Origin: Macrolepiota albuminosa
Taxonomy: Eukaryota > Basidiomycota > Agaricomycetes > Agaricales > Agaricaceae
Assembly (NCBI GenBank): GCA_027475525.1
Contig: JAMWFC010000049.1
Coordinates: 5,626,947-5,690,946, forward strand
Direction: 5' to 3'
DNA: 64,000 nucleotides
The stretch's first letter is position 1; each line of letters begins with the position of its first letter. Shown here piece by piece: positions 22,290-34,546 of the stretch. The position numbers and the translations under genes were made by a program. The notes below the pieces were generated by a model. The model was not told the origin of the DNA. It was given only the letters and a program-made list of their open reading frames with translations, and did no database searches.

Positions 22290-23085
22290 TTCATTACAGT
22301 CTGCTTACTTTGATATAATTCTGATTGGCCAGGCTGTTCCAGGATATGGTTGGAAAATCCTCAACAGACACTGTGAGCACTAATCCCAGAACTAAACATT
22401 GTACCATCTTCTGATGGATTGTAATGTCAGGCTTGAATATATCCTGTCTCATTGTCATTGATTCCTTATACTTCTGATTGAGGTGCCTCAACAAATGGCA
22501 GTGCATAATGATACACTCTTTTGGAATTGATCAGAGTTTGGTCAAGACTACCTCCTTGCCACCATGCTAGCGCTATAAGTCCTAAGTCTCCTGAGTCCTT
22601 CAAGTCAATGATTGTTGGGTATTACATGGCTGATAATTAGTGGTTAAGCCTGGTAAGTCCATCTGTATTGGAGTGCCAAAGCCAGTGACATCCTGTGACC
22701 AGAAAAGTTGTTTGAGTCTCTAGACTGACAAGTGTTGGTAGGTCAATAGTGTCCCTTGATGCACTCAGTCTGAGTAGAAGCCTATCACTGGGCCCACTCA
22801 TATAACTTCACCAGCTAAATGTGATAGTCTATGTAGAGATTGCTATGACATATAGATTTGATCTGTGCAGTGCTGAATATATATGGATTCAAATTAAGCA
22901 ATGAATTGAATAAGATTCAGGTGAGCTGTCTGGATTTGTTGATGTGTGATTGACTTTTGATAGATTATGCAAATTCCAGAGACAAGTTTGCAATAAGAGT
23001 GCCATATATTGGTAGGAAGGACACAGTAAAAGAGACCATGGCCTAGTCCAAAGAGATAAAGTAAGAACTCCCCATGCCTTGTATC
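22290..23085 (-). pseudogene. CACTA Tnp2 transposase, 3' part
   Basis: On the minus strand, GEFLLYLFGLGHGLFYCVLP and HSYCKLVSGICIIYQKSIT continue the Tnp2 frame broken off at 29231. Such motifs (EFL-YLYGLGPGLL, NYCKLVRGIRIIHQ) follow the catalytic region in agaricomycete Tnp2 proteins. Another piece lies at 22294-22506. Joining across the copia element with one GTATC removed keeps the reading frame. The left end of the CACTA element was not found; 22076-22289 is AT-rich with nothing definite. Confidence 0.65.
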
Positions 23086-23365
23086 TGTTATCCTGACTGG
23101 AAAGGTCAGCTGATTAGTGGTCACATGATCATTAGCATATACTCGCGTTGACGCACCACTCAACCTCAGTTGTTCATTATCACTTTGACAGACACTGAGG
23201 TTGTGAGTTATTAGTTTTTCTTATTCGTTCATTCGTATTAAACTTATCATGTATGATACAGTTCTGTTTCATTAAACTAGGTATAATAAAAAGTTGTTCA
23301 TTATCACTTTGACGGACACTGAGGTTTTCTGTTTCATTAAACTAGTTATCAGATCCGGCACAACA
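23086..23365 (+). repeat. Copia 5' LTR
   Basis: It starts TGTTATCCTGACTGG and ends CGGCACAACA. Two internal duplications are visible: GTTGTTCATTATCACTTTGA occurs twice, about 123 bp apart, and CTGTTTCATTAAACTAG occurs twice. GTATAATAAAAAG between them could act as a TATA or polyadenylation element. Confidence 0.95.
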
Positions 23366-23377
23366 GGTTATGGGCCC
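23366..23377 (+). promoter_or_regulatory. Primer-binding site, initiator tRNA-Met anticodon arm
   Basis: GGTTATGGGCCC immediately follows the 5' LTR. Its complement, GGGCCCATAACC, contains CAT in the position of the anticodon and fits the anticodon arm of initiator tRNA-Met rather than a tRNA 3' end. Drosophila copia is known to prime from a 5' half of the initiator tRNA at a site of this type. Confidence 0.7.
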
Positions 23378-23527
23378 TTTTCTCTAGACTTCGCCGGTTT
23401 TATCTGCATAACTGGAGATAGTTTATTATAATTTTGGACGGTTATCATAACCGATCCATTCCAACATTGTTGTAATCTGCATCAGGCTGCTGCGTCGTCT
23501 TCACATCCGGTTCCGTGGATTGCTCCA

Positions 23528-25366
23528 GTGGACTCAGCTCCTCTATCTGGGCTCTCTCATGAACTACCACCTCATTTACAATCCTTCCCTGCTGGGACTT
23601 CTAATTCCTTGCCTTCTGCTACGCATACAACCTCTGTACCTTTGAGATCCTTCATTCCTCGAGCTACTTCAGCTTTACAAAACGGTTCCTTAAATCATAA
23701 ATCAGCTACACTGATTCCACCACAGTTTCCTTCTCATTCTTCTCAGATTAATCCCTTATATGCGTCGTTTCCAATCCCGTCTTCTCCTGTTCTTATTCGT
23801 TCTCCTCTTCCTCAGACTCCAATTGCACATGTACCTTTGAATACTGTTTATCCTGCTAATACTACCCCTGTTCCTCCGCTTCATCAGCGCTTTTCACCTT
23901 CCACACCACCTTCTCCTTTACCAAGGGTTCTTTCTTGTCAACTATCTGTATTTCGTCCGACTTTCACTCCGCCTACACCTCCTCATGTTCCTCCTGTTCC
24001 GTTCTCTCGTCCACCTTCTGTATTTTTACGCATGACACCGCCACCAGCCCAGCATTCACCTCAGATTCAACATCCAGTTCCACATCATGCCAATCCAGGC
24101 TTTCTTGCACCTCTTGATGTTCCTCTTCAGCCCGTTCCTCAGGTCATTCCTCCCCAGCCCATTCCTCAGGTGATTCCTCCCCAGCAACCAATGCCAAACA
24201 TTCCCGTCATTCCGGACGTTCCTATCCCAGATAACTTTATTGGTATACAAAGGGATATTCCGTATGTTGATCCAGCAGTTTTACACCATCCAAACTTGGG
24301 ACATCAACAGTACTTTGTATGACATCCTGTCCCTAATCCACAACATAATATTCACCCTATGCCTTCGACGCCTTTAGATTCCAAGCTACCATCTTTGACT
24401 ACGATACCTCGATTTACATCTGCTGCGGATTGGGGAATGTGGATTAATCCAGTCTTGGCGCTCATTGACCATTTAGGTCTAAACAGATATGTTTGTCCTA
24501 TTCCTCCGCCAGGCGCACTATTTGATCCCACTTGTCGAATTGCTCTCCCACCACCATACCCACCACATCAGACACAAATGGAACAGACGGCGTATGAAGA
24601 ATTTTGGCAGAACAACAATACCTGCTCGTATATCATTTCTGGCAGACTCTCCGCTGATATTTTCAACTCCTTACCGCCAGCTCGTGGTGGTCCCTACAAC
24701 TTTCTGTCTCGGACTTCACGTGATTTACTGGATTTCCTGAGGAAACGTTTTAGTGTGAGCAGCGCGGCATCAGCACAGCGGATCAAGGACTCTGTTCTTC
24801 GTTTACCTTGTGCAGCAAATGCAATCCCCTCATATGTTCAGTCCTGGCGAATTGCAATTAATCAATTATCGACGACGCCTTGGGACTTCACTCATTACAA
24901 GAAGATCCAGAGGTTCATGGATAGAATTCCGGATCATCAGGCTTACAATGTACTGCGTGAAGAAGTGAGGAGATCATGAGACGGCAATCCTGATGAGTTA
25001 TTTGATTTTTTCATGCTGGCGGATGACATATTGGAGATCGATATTGATGTCCGAAGACGTCAGGCTACTTTGCAACCACATTCTAAATCACAAAATACTC
25101 AAAAGAACAATTCGACTCCGTCTACGACGTCTACATCCCCTCAGAACGATGCAAATCAGCGACGAGGAAATACGATGGAAGGCACAAGAGATACTCTGCA
25201 TCGACCTAAAGCCAATGTTGCCCTTTCGACCGAACCTACTACAGAATCAATACCCCCTACACATTCATTCGTTACCGAAGAACTTGATACTACTGTACTT
25301 CATACTATTGAAGAGGTTGAGGAAAATGACAGTGATTTTCACCTGTATACCGACCAATTCAACTGA
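23528..25366 (+). pseudogene. Copia Gag
   Basis: One frame runs across TGA codons at 24320-24322 and 24977-24979. The first part is extremely Pro-rich, with repeats such as VIPPQPIPQVIPPQQ. The second (24359-24979) is a helical capsid-like region (RFTSAADWGMWINPVLALID, then SYVQSWRIAINQLSTTPWDF). The last part is Ser/Thr/Asn-rich. No CCHC knuckle was seen. The frame ends in an overlap with Pol, which is in the +1 frame. No ATG suits the N-terminus, so the start is unassigned. Confidence 0.7.
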
Positions 25367-25369
25367 GTT

Positions 25370-28300
25370 AGAAGACTCTGCTCTTTACTTGGCTTTTGTG
25401 AACTCCATGACACCGGTTGCTTTAGCATCTCTCATTTCCAGATTCAACTCAATACTCAACTCTGGTTGTACGGCTCATATCATTAAAGACAAACGGTTTT
25501 TCTGGACATATCATCCAGAACAGGCAGTTCCAGTTGGCACGGCTAACTGTGGTACATTTAATACGCTTGCCCGTGGTGACGTCAAGTTTTGAACTCACAT
25601 CAATGGGAAGAATATTATTCTTGTTCTGAAGGATTGCTTGCATGTGCCGGATATTCCTATCAACTTACTCTCCGTTGGATCAATGGTCGAGAACAACATG
25701 AAGTTGATATTTGAAAAAGATTCCACGTCACTCTTTTTCCCGTCAACTTCAAAGCATCTCTCGGGTAAATCTCTTAGGGCAACGGTGCATAAGAGGCTTT
25801 CTTTTTTATACTGCAACTTTGTGCTACCTTGTTCAAATGAAGATATCCCTTTTTCTGCTCTTGAACATACCACTGTCTCCTTTCCGACTGTACCTGTCAC
25901 TCCAGAACTTTGGCATCGATGTATGGGTCATCCGTCGAAAGAAACCACACGGGGGGTGTTGACTAAGAACTTTGTCACTGGGGTTGACTACTCAGGCAGG
26001 TTCGAAAATTCACAGTGCATACTGTGTATCATTGGCAAACAGCCAGCACGACCATACGATAATAATGAGTGTCGTGCACAAGAGATTGGGGAGTTGCTAC
26101 ACATGGACTCTTGTGGTCCGTTCCCTACAAGATTTTCAAATGGCAATACGAGTCATTTTCATTCGATACTGGACGATTTTACCAACATTGGACGCACGGA
26201 ATTACTTTCTAGGAAGAATCAGGCGTTACATCATTTCAAGAAAGTTCAGTCCGAATTAGAGTTAAAGTCGGGGAATAGAGTTAAAGCTGTTCGATGTGAT
26301 GGAGCAAAAGAGTTTGTAGAGGGCAAATTGCGAGACTACCTAGTGGAGAAGGGGATTATGATGCAAGCGACAGCACCTTATGCACATCAACAAAACAGCA
26401 AAGCAGAGAGATATATACGCACCATTGAAGACACTGCGCAGACTTTGATGGTGGAATCGGGGTTACCGATGTCATTTCTAGGGGATGCTGTACTGACAGC
26501 ACAATATCTTCGGAACAGATTACCGACAACGACACTGCTGGGACTTACGACTCTGTATGAGATGCTTGAAGGAGTCAAACTGGATTTGTCGCATCTTCGA
26601 GTCTGGGGTTGTCAATGCTTCGTATTGCATCCAAAGGAGACGAGAAGGAAAGGAGATTCAAAGAGGTTTGAAGCAATCTTTGTGGGGTATGATGAAAACC
26701 GAGTAGGCTGGCACGTACGTGACCTGAATGGTCGATATTACTTCTCAAGAGATGTGATATTTAATGAGAATACTTGAGGTAAATTATTACCAGGAATGTC
26801 GATAAGCGTGGATAAATCTATTATTTCGACACCTCATTCCTCATCATCGGATCACTCCTTCAACACACCTGACACTCATTCCTCGTCATCAAATCACTCC
26901 TTGGAAACATCTGATGCCCTACTAGACAGTCACCATCAATCATCGACTCCTATAGATAATTGCCAAAGACCAAAATGACAGGTTAGACAAACAGAGGTGG
27001 GGAGGACATTTTTTGAAGAGGTAGCAAAGAGAAACAAGAGGCTTACCAAACTTCGAGTGGATCGTAATGCAAGGTTGGAATCACATCAGAGTCTTTCGGC
27101 AATACTAGACATTGATTCATGGACAAAATTGGCATTGTTTCTGGGAACCATGGAGGACTTAACCGAACTTGAAGAGCAAGCCATTTTTGACTTCAAAGCT
27201 TATGTGACATATGGTAACGACACCCCACCATTTCGCACAAAACATCAGGATCAGGATCTGATGAAGGCTCCAGAAAATTTTTGGGAAGCGATAAAAAGGT
27301 CTGACTCGAAGATTTGGTGGCGAGCGATGGAAAAAGAAGTCAACAGCTTGAAAGAGCAAGGAGTCTTTATGCCGACAATATTACCAGAAGGAAAGAAAGC
27401 TATAGGAGTTCGATGGGTGTACGCTTTCAAATATAACCCAGATGGAACGATTATCAAGGGGAAAGAGAAGGCCAGGCTTGTTGCACAAGGATTCAGTCAG
27501 CGACCCAAAGATTATGGGTCAACATATGCTCCGGTGGCTAAAATGATCAGTATTTGGATCGTCCTAGCATATGCCGCAATGAATGATCTGGAAATATTCT
27601 CATTCAATGTCAAGACCACGTTTCTAAATGCACTGCTTACACATGAACTATATTGCAAACAAATTCCGGGTTTCTCAGACAACAATCCGAAGAAGGTCAA
27701 CAAACTTTTTCATGCTATTTACGGACTAAAACAATCATCGAGAGAATGGTACAATTTATTGAGAGAAGTCTTGGAGGGTATTGGGTTGACACGGTGTGAA
27801 GTTGATCATGCAGTTTTCTTCGGTACTTTTTCGTCGTCTCCACATCAGTCGATTCCAAAACCATCAAACGGACAAGACCTCTTTATCATCATATGCGTTC
27901 ACGTGGACGATGGCCTCAATATTACGAATTCGAAGGGTCTATACGACTGGATCATTGAGAAAATAAACGAACGTTTTCAAGTTAAAGACTTAGGCACAGC
28001 ATCTCTGTATCTGGGTATTCGCATTGACAGGGATAGTGGTCAGAGAAAACTTTGATTGTCGCAAAAAGGATACATTTTGGATCTATTGGCAACCTACCGT
28101 TTGATGGATGCTACACCTTTATCGCTGCCACTAGCTGGCAAACTGGATGATCTACCAGAACCACCGGCAAATGCGATTCCAGAGGTCGCAGATAATGATA
28201 TTAAGGTTCATTATCAACGTCTTGTGGGGTCTATACTCTATCTTAGCTTGTGCACGCACCCAGATCTAGCTTTTACGGCGATGTCTTTAGGACAGTATAA

Positions 28301-28904
28301 TTCGAATCCGACGTGAGCTCATCTACTAGCGGCCAAGAGAGTCTTACGTTACTTCCTTGGCACGAAGGACTATGCAATAGAATATAATTTCTCGCGTACA
28401 ACTCAGGATCCGCCCACTAAACTCCTACTTCCAGGTGATTTTGGTGCAGTTGACGCGGATTGGGCATCAGACTCAATGACCAGGAAGAGCATTACTGGTT
28501 ACACCTTTTTATATTCGCGTCTCATATCCTGGTCCTCAGTCAAACAACGTATGATAGCGTTATCTTTGATGGAAGCGGAGTATATGGCCCTGTCTCATGC
28601 CATGCGTGAAGCTCTATCCATTCGTTATCTTCTCACTTCACTCAACTTGCCGATTCCACGACCATTTCTGATTCTCTGCGACAACCGAAGTGCCCTTGAT
28701 ATTGCAAACTCGGATTCGATAACCTCACGTTTGAAACATATTGACATCAGGTATCATTTTATTTGTGAACACTTGACCACGGGATCATTCAAAACTTCAT
28801 GGATATCCACTTCGGACATGGTGGCAGATATTCTGACTAAATCTCTCCCTAAAGACCTGCACAACAAATTCATTAAATCTCTTGGCATTGTCTCGCATTC
28901 TTAA
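25370..28904 (+). pseudogene. Copia Pol (protease, integrase, RT, RNase H)
   Basis: A single frame is broken only by TGA at 25590, 26775, 26976, 28053 and 28314. Protease: LNSGCTAHI near 25455, where the family has LDSGCTAHI, so the catalytic Asp is Asn. Integrase: LWHRCMGH and CILC zinc ligands, then Asp in MDSCGPFPT, Asp in RCDGAKEF and Glu in NSKAERYIRTIED, all kept. RT: GVRWVYAFKYNPDG, ARLVAQGFSQ, YGLKQSSREWY and the active site VHVDDGLN (His in place of the usual Tyr). RNase H: DADWASD, MEAEYMALS and LCDNRSAL. The frame ends at 28904, about 40 bp before the 3' LTR. Confidence 0.9.
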
Positions 28905-28945
28905 TTTCTTTTTATCATGTACCCACTTCTACGCTGATGGGGTTG

Positions 28946-29225
28946 TGTTATCCTGACTGGAAAGGTCAGCTGATTAGTGGTCACATGATCATTAGCATAT
29001 ACTCACGTTGACGCACCACTCAACCTCAGTTGTTCATTATCACTTTGACGGACACTGAGGTTGTGAGTTATTAGTTTTTCTTATTCGTTCATTCGTATTA
29101 AACTTATCGTGTATGATACAGTTCTGTTTCATTAAACTAGGTATAATAAAAAGTTGTTCATTATCACTTTGACGGACACTGAGGTTTTCTGTTTCATTAA
29201 ACTAGTTATCAGATCCGGCACAACA
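28946..29225 (+). repeat. Copia 3' LTR
   Basis: It is identical to the 5' LTR except at three positions (CGCG/CACG, GACAG/GACGG, ATCATG/ATCGTG). A short purine tract GATGGGG lies just upstream. It is followed by the target duplication GTATC. Confidence 0.95.
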
Positions 29226-30960
29226 GTATCCACTATTGATCTTCTCTGCAGAGTTTTGTAGTGGTTGATCAAATGATCCTGGAAGATATGGTGTACATTG
29301 TGCAACATCCTGTCTATGAGCCTGCCATTTTGCCTTTTAAAACTGCCCAATACCAGTTGTTTTTGTGAGTCTGATTCACTACATTCAAACTTCCCATGCC
29401 ATAAAGGAATAAGGAGATTGGCAAGGTTAGAATGAGATGCATGATATCACCAGAAAACATGCATGGAACTCCAAGATATGTTCCTTTTGGAAGACCAGAA
29501 AAGATACTTGGTTGGCAGATACCTGTTTCATGATAGTTGAGTTCATATTCCTGTTTAGTAGTAGATGACACAACAAGTGCCAGACTTTTGTTGTGCTGAT
29601 TGACACTTATGTCATGTACAATGTGGGCAGGAATATTATCATGATTGCATCCAGGGGCATTGTAATTGTTGGGTTTTGATAGAAGAAGAAAATAGTAAGA
29701 GGATCTAGGTTTTCTCTGTCCAACAAGTCCACACCACAAGCAACAGCCAATCTTTCCAGAATGTCCAACAAGTCCATTCAGATAAGCCATTCCAGGTCCA
29801 TCTGCAGTTGCAAGAATGATATACAGCCTTGATTTGTAGAGGGTCTTTGTGTTGGCATATCATATTGAAAGACCACCATGGTGATTGATAGCAGCAACAA
29901 AATGAAGTCCAACATAAAGATATGACTGTGCATCCTTGATTTTGTTGGAACCAGGCAAAATACCACTAGGAAAAACGAATTTTTTCCAGTATCTCAAACC
30001 AGGTACAAGGTTGACAAACATCCAAATATAGACCCAGCAGTCAGAAGCCTTGTTACAATAGATCTGGCAACCATTGAAGGATAGTATGAGCAGTATATTG
30101 TGCTCTGTGATATCTCCATTTGCCACAGCATGAAGAATATCAGATCCATAGGCAATATCATCAAAGACATCAATATTGTTGCTGAGGTCAAGTTGATCCA
30201 ATAGTTTATGTAGTCGCAGAAAGAAATACTCGCAAATGGGATTGGAATAGTGTCAAATGTTCGACATGGTTTGCCTTCTACATCATAGCATGGTTCATTG
30301 CAATGAAGACATGTATTACAGTTTGACAAAGGGCCTGTATAGGCCATGCAGCTATTTGGGCACATTTCCTTGACAATTGGTTGCATGCCTGTAATATCTG
30401 CAATGAGTCTTTTGATTTGATTGTAGGAAAGTATATTGTCCTCAGAATGTGCAATCTTGATAATGCATTGTATGATTCGATGGTCTGTGAAGCCAGGAAG
30501 AGATGGATTGATAGAAGTGTATCATGATCATGATTGTCATCAAATTCAAAGGATTTACAAGGAGGGTTGAGCAATGATTCAATGTCAGCTGTAGTGAAGT
30601 CTCCATTCTTGAGAGTTGCATTCTGGAGAGATTGAATATACTGTTGTGTTACTCAAATAGTAGTCAAGTCACTTAAAGGAGCCAGATTATTTTCAGGATT
30701 GTCTATCTCCTCAGAGTTGACCTCAGCATCACAACTAGTATGTACTTCTGCCAAATCGCTTCCAGGGTCAGGTGTAGGAGATCGAGGAGGGAGAGGTGGT
30801 GGTGAATGAGAGTGTGACCCGGACTGCGACTGAGACAGAGATATTATTCCAGCCCCAGAGAGAGGTTGTGACAAAGAACCAGAACAAAGTAGAGACTGAG
30901 AACGAGAACCAAAAAACCAGAAGGAAATTGAGAATCAGAACGGAAATTTGATTCATATTC
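29226..30960 (-). pseudogene. CACTA Tnp2 transposase, 5' and central part
   Basis: Overlapping minus-strand pieces give the Tnp2 architecture: a Ser/Pro-rich N-terminus (PPPLPPRSPTPDPGSDL near 30790), the helical region ASQTIESYNALSRLHI, then the zinc-binding motif CPNSCMAYTGP with CNTCLHC (30300-30370), and the central domain with ADGPGMAYLNGLVGHSGKIG and CLWCG (near 29730-29790). It ends with FKRQNGRLIDRMLHNVHHIF at 29250-29320. Several frameshifts separate the pieces. The copia element cuts it at 29231 and the rest lies at 22290-23085. Terminal inverted repeats starting CACTA could not be fixed. Confidence 0.7.
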
Positions 30961-32796
30961 CATGTCATCATTATCTCTTCCCTTGAATTTTAAAGAGACC
31001 GTCAGTTGTCAAATAAAATAATATATTCTCTATCACCTCTTCTACAGATACTTGTTGGTTTAACATCGGTTCCTCTTCTTCGAGTTCTGTGTCATGCATA
31101 GTGGTGCTCCTGTTCTGCTAGGATGTGTTTAGTGACCGGGAATTTTCAAGTCTTGAGGTGATTGTAGTATGTCGCCTTTGAAGCTTCCTTTCTATGTTTG
31201 CAGTAATGGGGGCATTCACAGAACCAGCGACGATTTTCATTGCGGAGCGCGAGCCATGAAAGAACGGTGCGGCAAAGAAAACTCAGGCAAAAAAGATAGA
31301 CGCAGAAGATGTCAACGAAATTCAATTCAGAAGTACATGCGTCATTCTTGACGACGAGGACTAGTCGACTATCAACTAGTGACTACTTCTTGTCGCTGTC
31401 AAGGTTCAAAGACCGGTTTGACGTGAGCCAGCCGGATTAGGCTAGAGTCACGGCACACTGATTGAGTCTCGCAGTGTGAACTGTTTTAAGTCCTCGAATA
31501 GCGAGAAGCTACCTAACTACAACAAAAGTTCTGGTATATAAAGCATAGCTAAGCGGTTGTTAAGGAGAAAAATGTGCTTCATAGGAAAGATCACACCTGA
31601 TAGTAGACCATCTGCTTTTCTCGATCGTCCTTCTTCAACAAGGGGCCGCCGTAAAGAATTCGACGATATTTGAATTCTGTACCATGCCATGCCATGAGAT
31701 TCAGCGTGTTTCCCGGGAAATAAGATAACAAGGCGTACGTCCGAATCAAACCTGGAGCGTGGTCATGTCAGGCAGGACTGTAAATAAAATCGACTCGTCA
31801 GACTGACTGATCTCCAGTTCCATCAAAACAAAGCACCAAAGTACGCGCTGAGTGCGTTGGAGGTATAGATGATGCTATCACGGATTTTCCATATTTCGAT
31901 CCTTGATGGACAATCAGTAGGAGTGGGAGCGCCAGTCATCGAAGGAAAAGAGGCTTGCAACTCAAGGTTCACGGGTAATAAAGGAGACATATTTCGAGGA
32001 CAGGGACTATGCCTCTTTTATAGAAGCAGAAGAATGGTTAGGATCAAGCTTCATGTATAATTGATGACATGCCAAGCTGTTTTCGTCGTCAGCCAAAAAT
32101 TCCTTTTTGGGCTAAATAGTACGGAGAGTACGGATGTTACCTGAGTTATTTTAGTGTGGGCTAGGGCGAAGCGCGTAAGTGTGACTCGAGCTTGAGCTTG
32201 AAACTTGCAGCTAAAGAACTGAAAAAGTAACTGGGACCCAAACTCCTGAGATATTAGATCAAGCTACCGCATGGGCTGCGTGCTCAAAGATGACAGGATC
32301 TTTTTTGTTTCATCCCAAGTCTAGGTTTCTAACTCACGGATTCCGAAGCTGTTTACTATTATCAAAAGATGTGCTAGTCAGAAAATTGCGTTTGTATCCG
32401 ACATTACTCATTGAGCCGGCCCGGCTTTGTGGGAGCCCCTTGGGGATAATGAATATGACTGCGAAGCGTACATTGCTATTGCTGGGAACCATCAAGGATC
32501 GTGATCCGCGAGGAATACCTGTCGAAGGAAACAATGTCTTACTTTCGAAGACGAACCGTGATATATTCTCGTCATTGTTACATATGCTTGCCCTTTTGTG
32601 AACCCCTCAGAAGTTATAAACCTCTCATGGACCACATATCTAATCGTTAATTAGTTTCGCGTGACATAATAATAACATATGGGTATGAGTGTCACGTAGT
32701 CACGGAAGCGCTACATTCGATCTCGCTTTGATTGGACTTGTTTGTCTTGATATCCATTGTTCTGGCCCGATTGACAGCAGCCCAACGAGAGTCCCC
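30961..32796. other. Intergenic, CpG-retaining DNA, no gene recognised
   Basis: Short open stretches (31169-31351, 31869-32060, 32290-32601) show no recognisable domain. CpGs are common, in contrast to the mobile-element debris on the left. A motif TTGTGAACCCCTCAGAAG at 32596 recurs at 37834. Confidence 0.3.
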
Positions 32797-33434
32797 GCTC
32801 TCCTACAGGGCTGTCCCTGCTCTCCTACAGGGCCGTCCCCGCTCTCCCACATGGCCATCCCCGCTCTCCGACATGGCCATCCCCTCTCTCCCACATGGCC
32901 ATCCCCGCTCTCCGACATGGCCATCCCCGCTCTCCAACATGGCCATCCCCGCTCTCCGACATGGCCGTCCCCGCTCTCCCACATGGCCATCCCCGCTCTC
33001 CGACATGGCCGTCCCCGCTCTCCGACATGGCCGTCCCCGCTCTCCAACATGGCCATCCCCGCTCTCCAACATGGCCGTCCCCGCTCTCCAACATGGCCAT
33101 CCCCGCTCTCCAACATGGCTGTCCCCGCTCTCCCACATGGCCGTCCCCGCTCTCCAACATGGCCATCCATGCTCTCCCACATGGCCATCCATGCTCTCCC
33201 ACATGGCCATCCATGCTCTCCCACATGGCCATCCATGCTCTCCAACATGGCTGTCCCCGCTCTCCCACATGGCCATCCCCGCTCTCCAACATGGCTGTCC
33301 CCGCTCTCCCACATGGCCGTCCCCGCTCTCCAACATGGCCATCCATGCTCTCCCACATGGCCATCCATGCTCTCCCACATGGCCATCCATGCTCTCCCAC
33401 AGCGCCGTCCATGCTCTCCTACAGCGCCGTCCAC
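32797..33434. repeat. 22-bp minisatellite, 29 units
   Basis: There are 29 uninterrupted units of exactly 22 bp with core CTCTCCNACATGGCC, varying mainly at unit positions 8 (C/G/A/T), 16 (C/T), 17 (A/G) and the last two bases (CC or AT). The edge units carry ACAGGG or ACAGCG instead of ACATGG. Units 15-20 and 23-28 repeat the same variant order, so an 8-unit (176-bp) block has been duplicated. Because 22 is not a multiple of three and the unit has no stop in any phase, long open frames run on both strands in all phases. These are by-products and not evidence of a gene. Confidence 0.95.
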
Positions 33435-34546
33435 TGTCCCACGGTCTTCGGGATGTACAGGACGATGACGGCTGTGAATGTGCATCGTCCATCCTCGTCG
33501 ACTGAATTCACTAGCACAGTAAGCCTGCAACTGCCCTATCATAGTACATCATCGCGAGTCGAGTTTTCATGTCGACAAAGTTTATTGAGCCGACAATGGT
33601 GCTTCTAGGTGCTGGAATCATGGAAAGAAGCGCCGGACTATTTTGCCATGATGGATCACGGCCATGCGACGACTATCCCCGTCTGCCCACACTTAGTGCC
33701 GCGGAGCAGAGCAGCACAGGCGCAACATCAGGGCCATGCAAGCCGGATGCTAAACTCCATAGGACTGCGACCTTGCTCGCAGCGCAGAATGCTGCTGCTC
33801 TTGGAGACGAGGCACGACGAGGCACGGGAGAGAATGGTCAGGCAGAGGAGATGCAGCAACGTGAGAAGAAGATTTAAAAGAGGAAGCAGCAGATGGGGTT
33901 TGGCTAGTAATCCTGGTACGACGATGACTCTGTCGTATACTCACCCTGCGGCGCCGTCGCCCTACAGGCTTCCGCTCCACAATCCGCCGACGATGTAGAT
34001 GGAGACACAACCCAGCCGAATCGTTGCCGAGTTGGATCTACTGAAAACCCGTCTCGACCGCCTGCCCGGGGCTACGTGATTTTAGTCAAGGATCTTCTAG
34101 CTCATCCTTGGCAGCGGCTCATCTCTTAATATCACCATCACCTTGTTGGGCGTATCTCAAAATACGACGCCGCACCACCACCAGCACAGGGATACCGGAC
34201 CGCCGTTGACATCGGTTTCACACTTTGCCTGTCCTTAATCCTTCGCTGTCCTTGCTTTTTCAGAGCAAGTATCAACCCATGCCAATCTCGTCAATCTTGG
34301 CAGTAGCCACAAACAGTGACCGACCTACCCCTCTCGTTTAGGATGCCTCTCTCGATTCGTGACCGCGACGTGTACAATGGAGTGAAAGTTGTAGGATTTG
34401 ATTTAGATATGGATCCAGTTTGCATAACGAAACGAGAGTTTCAAAGAACCGTTCATATTTTCCATATCAAAAGTTTGACAAGCAAAACAATATAGGTTTC
34501 TCTGTCTTACTCAAACCTAGGGAATTAGCGAGGCTCAACCTTACAT
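33435..34546. other. Intergenic, no gene recognised
   Basis: An open stretch at 33609-33998 (HDEARERMVRQRRCSNVRRR and a Pro/Ser-rich end) has no recognisable domain. The part at 34320-34420 has protein-like sequence (RDRDVYNGVKVVGFDLDM) that might belong to the polyketide synthase pseudogene downstream, but I cannot place it. Confidence 0.25.

Larger units (their letters stand above)
23086..29225 (+). mobile_element. Ty1/copia retrotransposon
   Basis: The element has two 280-bp LTRs differing at three sites (all G/A at a CpG), a perfect 5-bp duplication GTATC (23081-23085 and 29226-29230), a PBS at 23366, a Gag region, and a Pol region in copia order (protease, integrase, RT, RNase H). The LTR identity (about 99 percent) suggests a fairly recent insertion, but Pol already carries five in-frame TGA codons and a protease active-site change. 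It interrupts the CACTA transposase gene in the opposite orientation. Confidence 0.95.

Noticed and set aside
22224..31137. CACTA termini of the Tnp2 element (CACTACATAG near 22227, TAGTG near 31133)
   Set aside because: The two sequences do not match beyond CACTA and no 3-bp target duplication is visible, so I could not assign element ends.
32689..33542. Six long overlapping open frames with repetitive protein (for example HGHPRSPTWPS)
   Set aside because: They follow automatically from a stop-free 22-bp repeat read in every phase on both strands. There is no sign of a start context, introns or domains.
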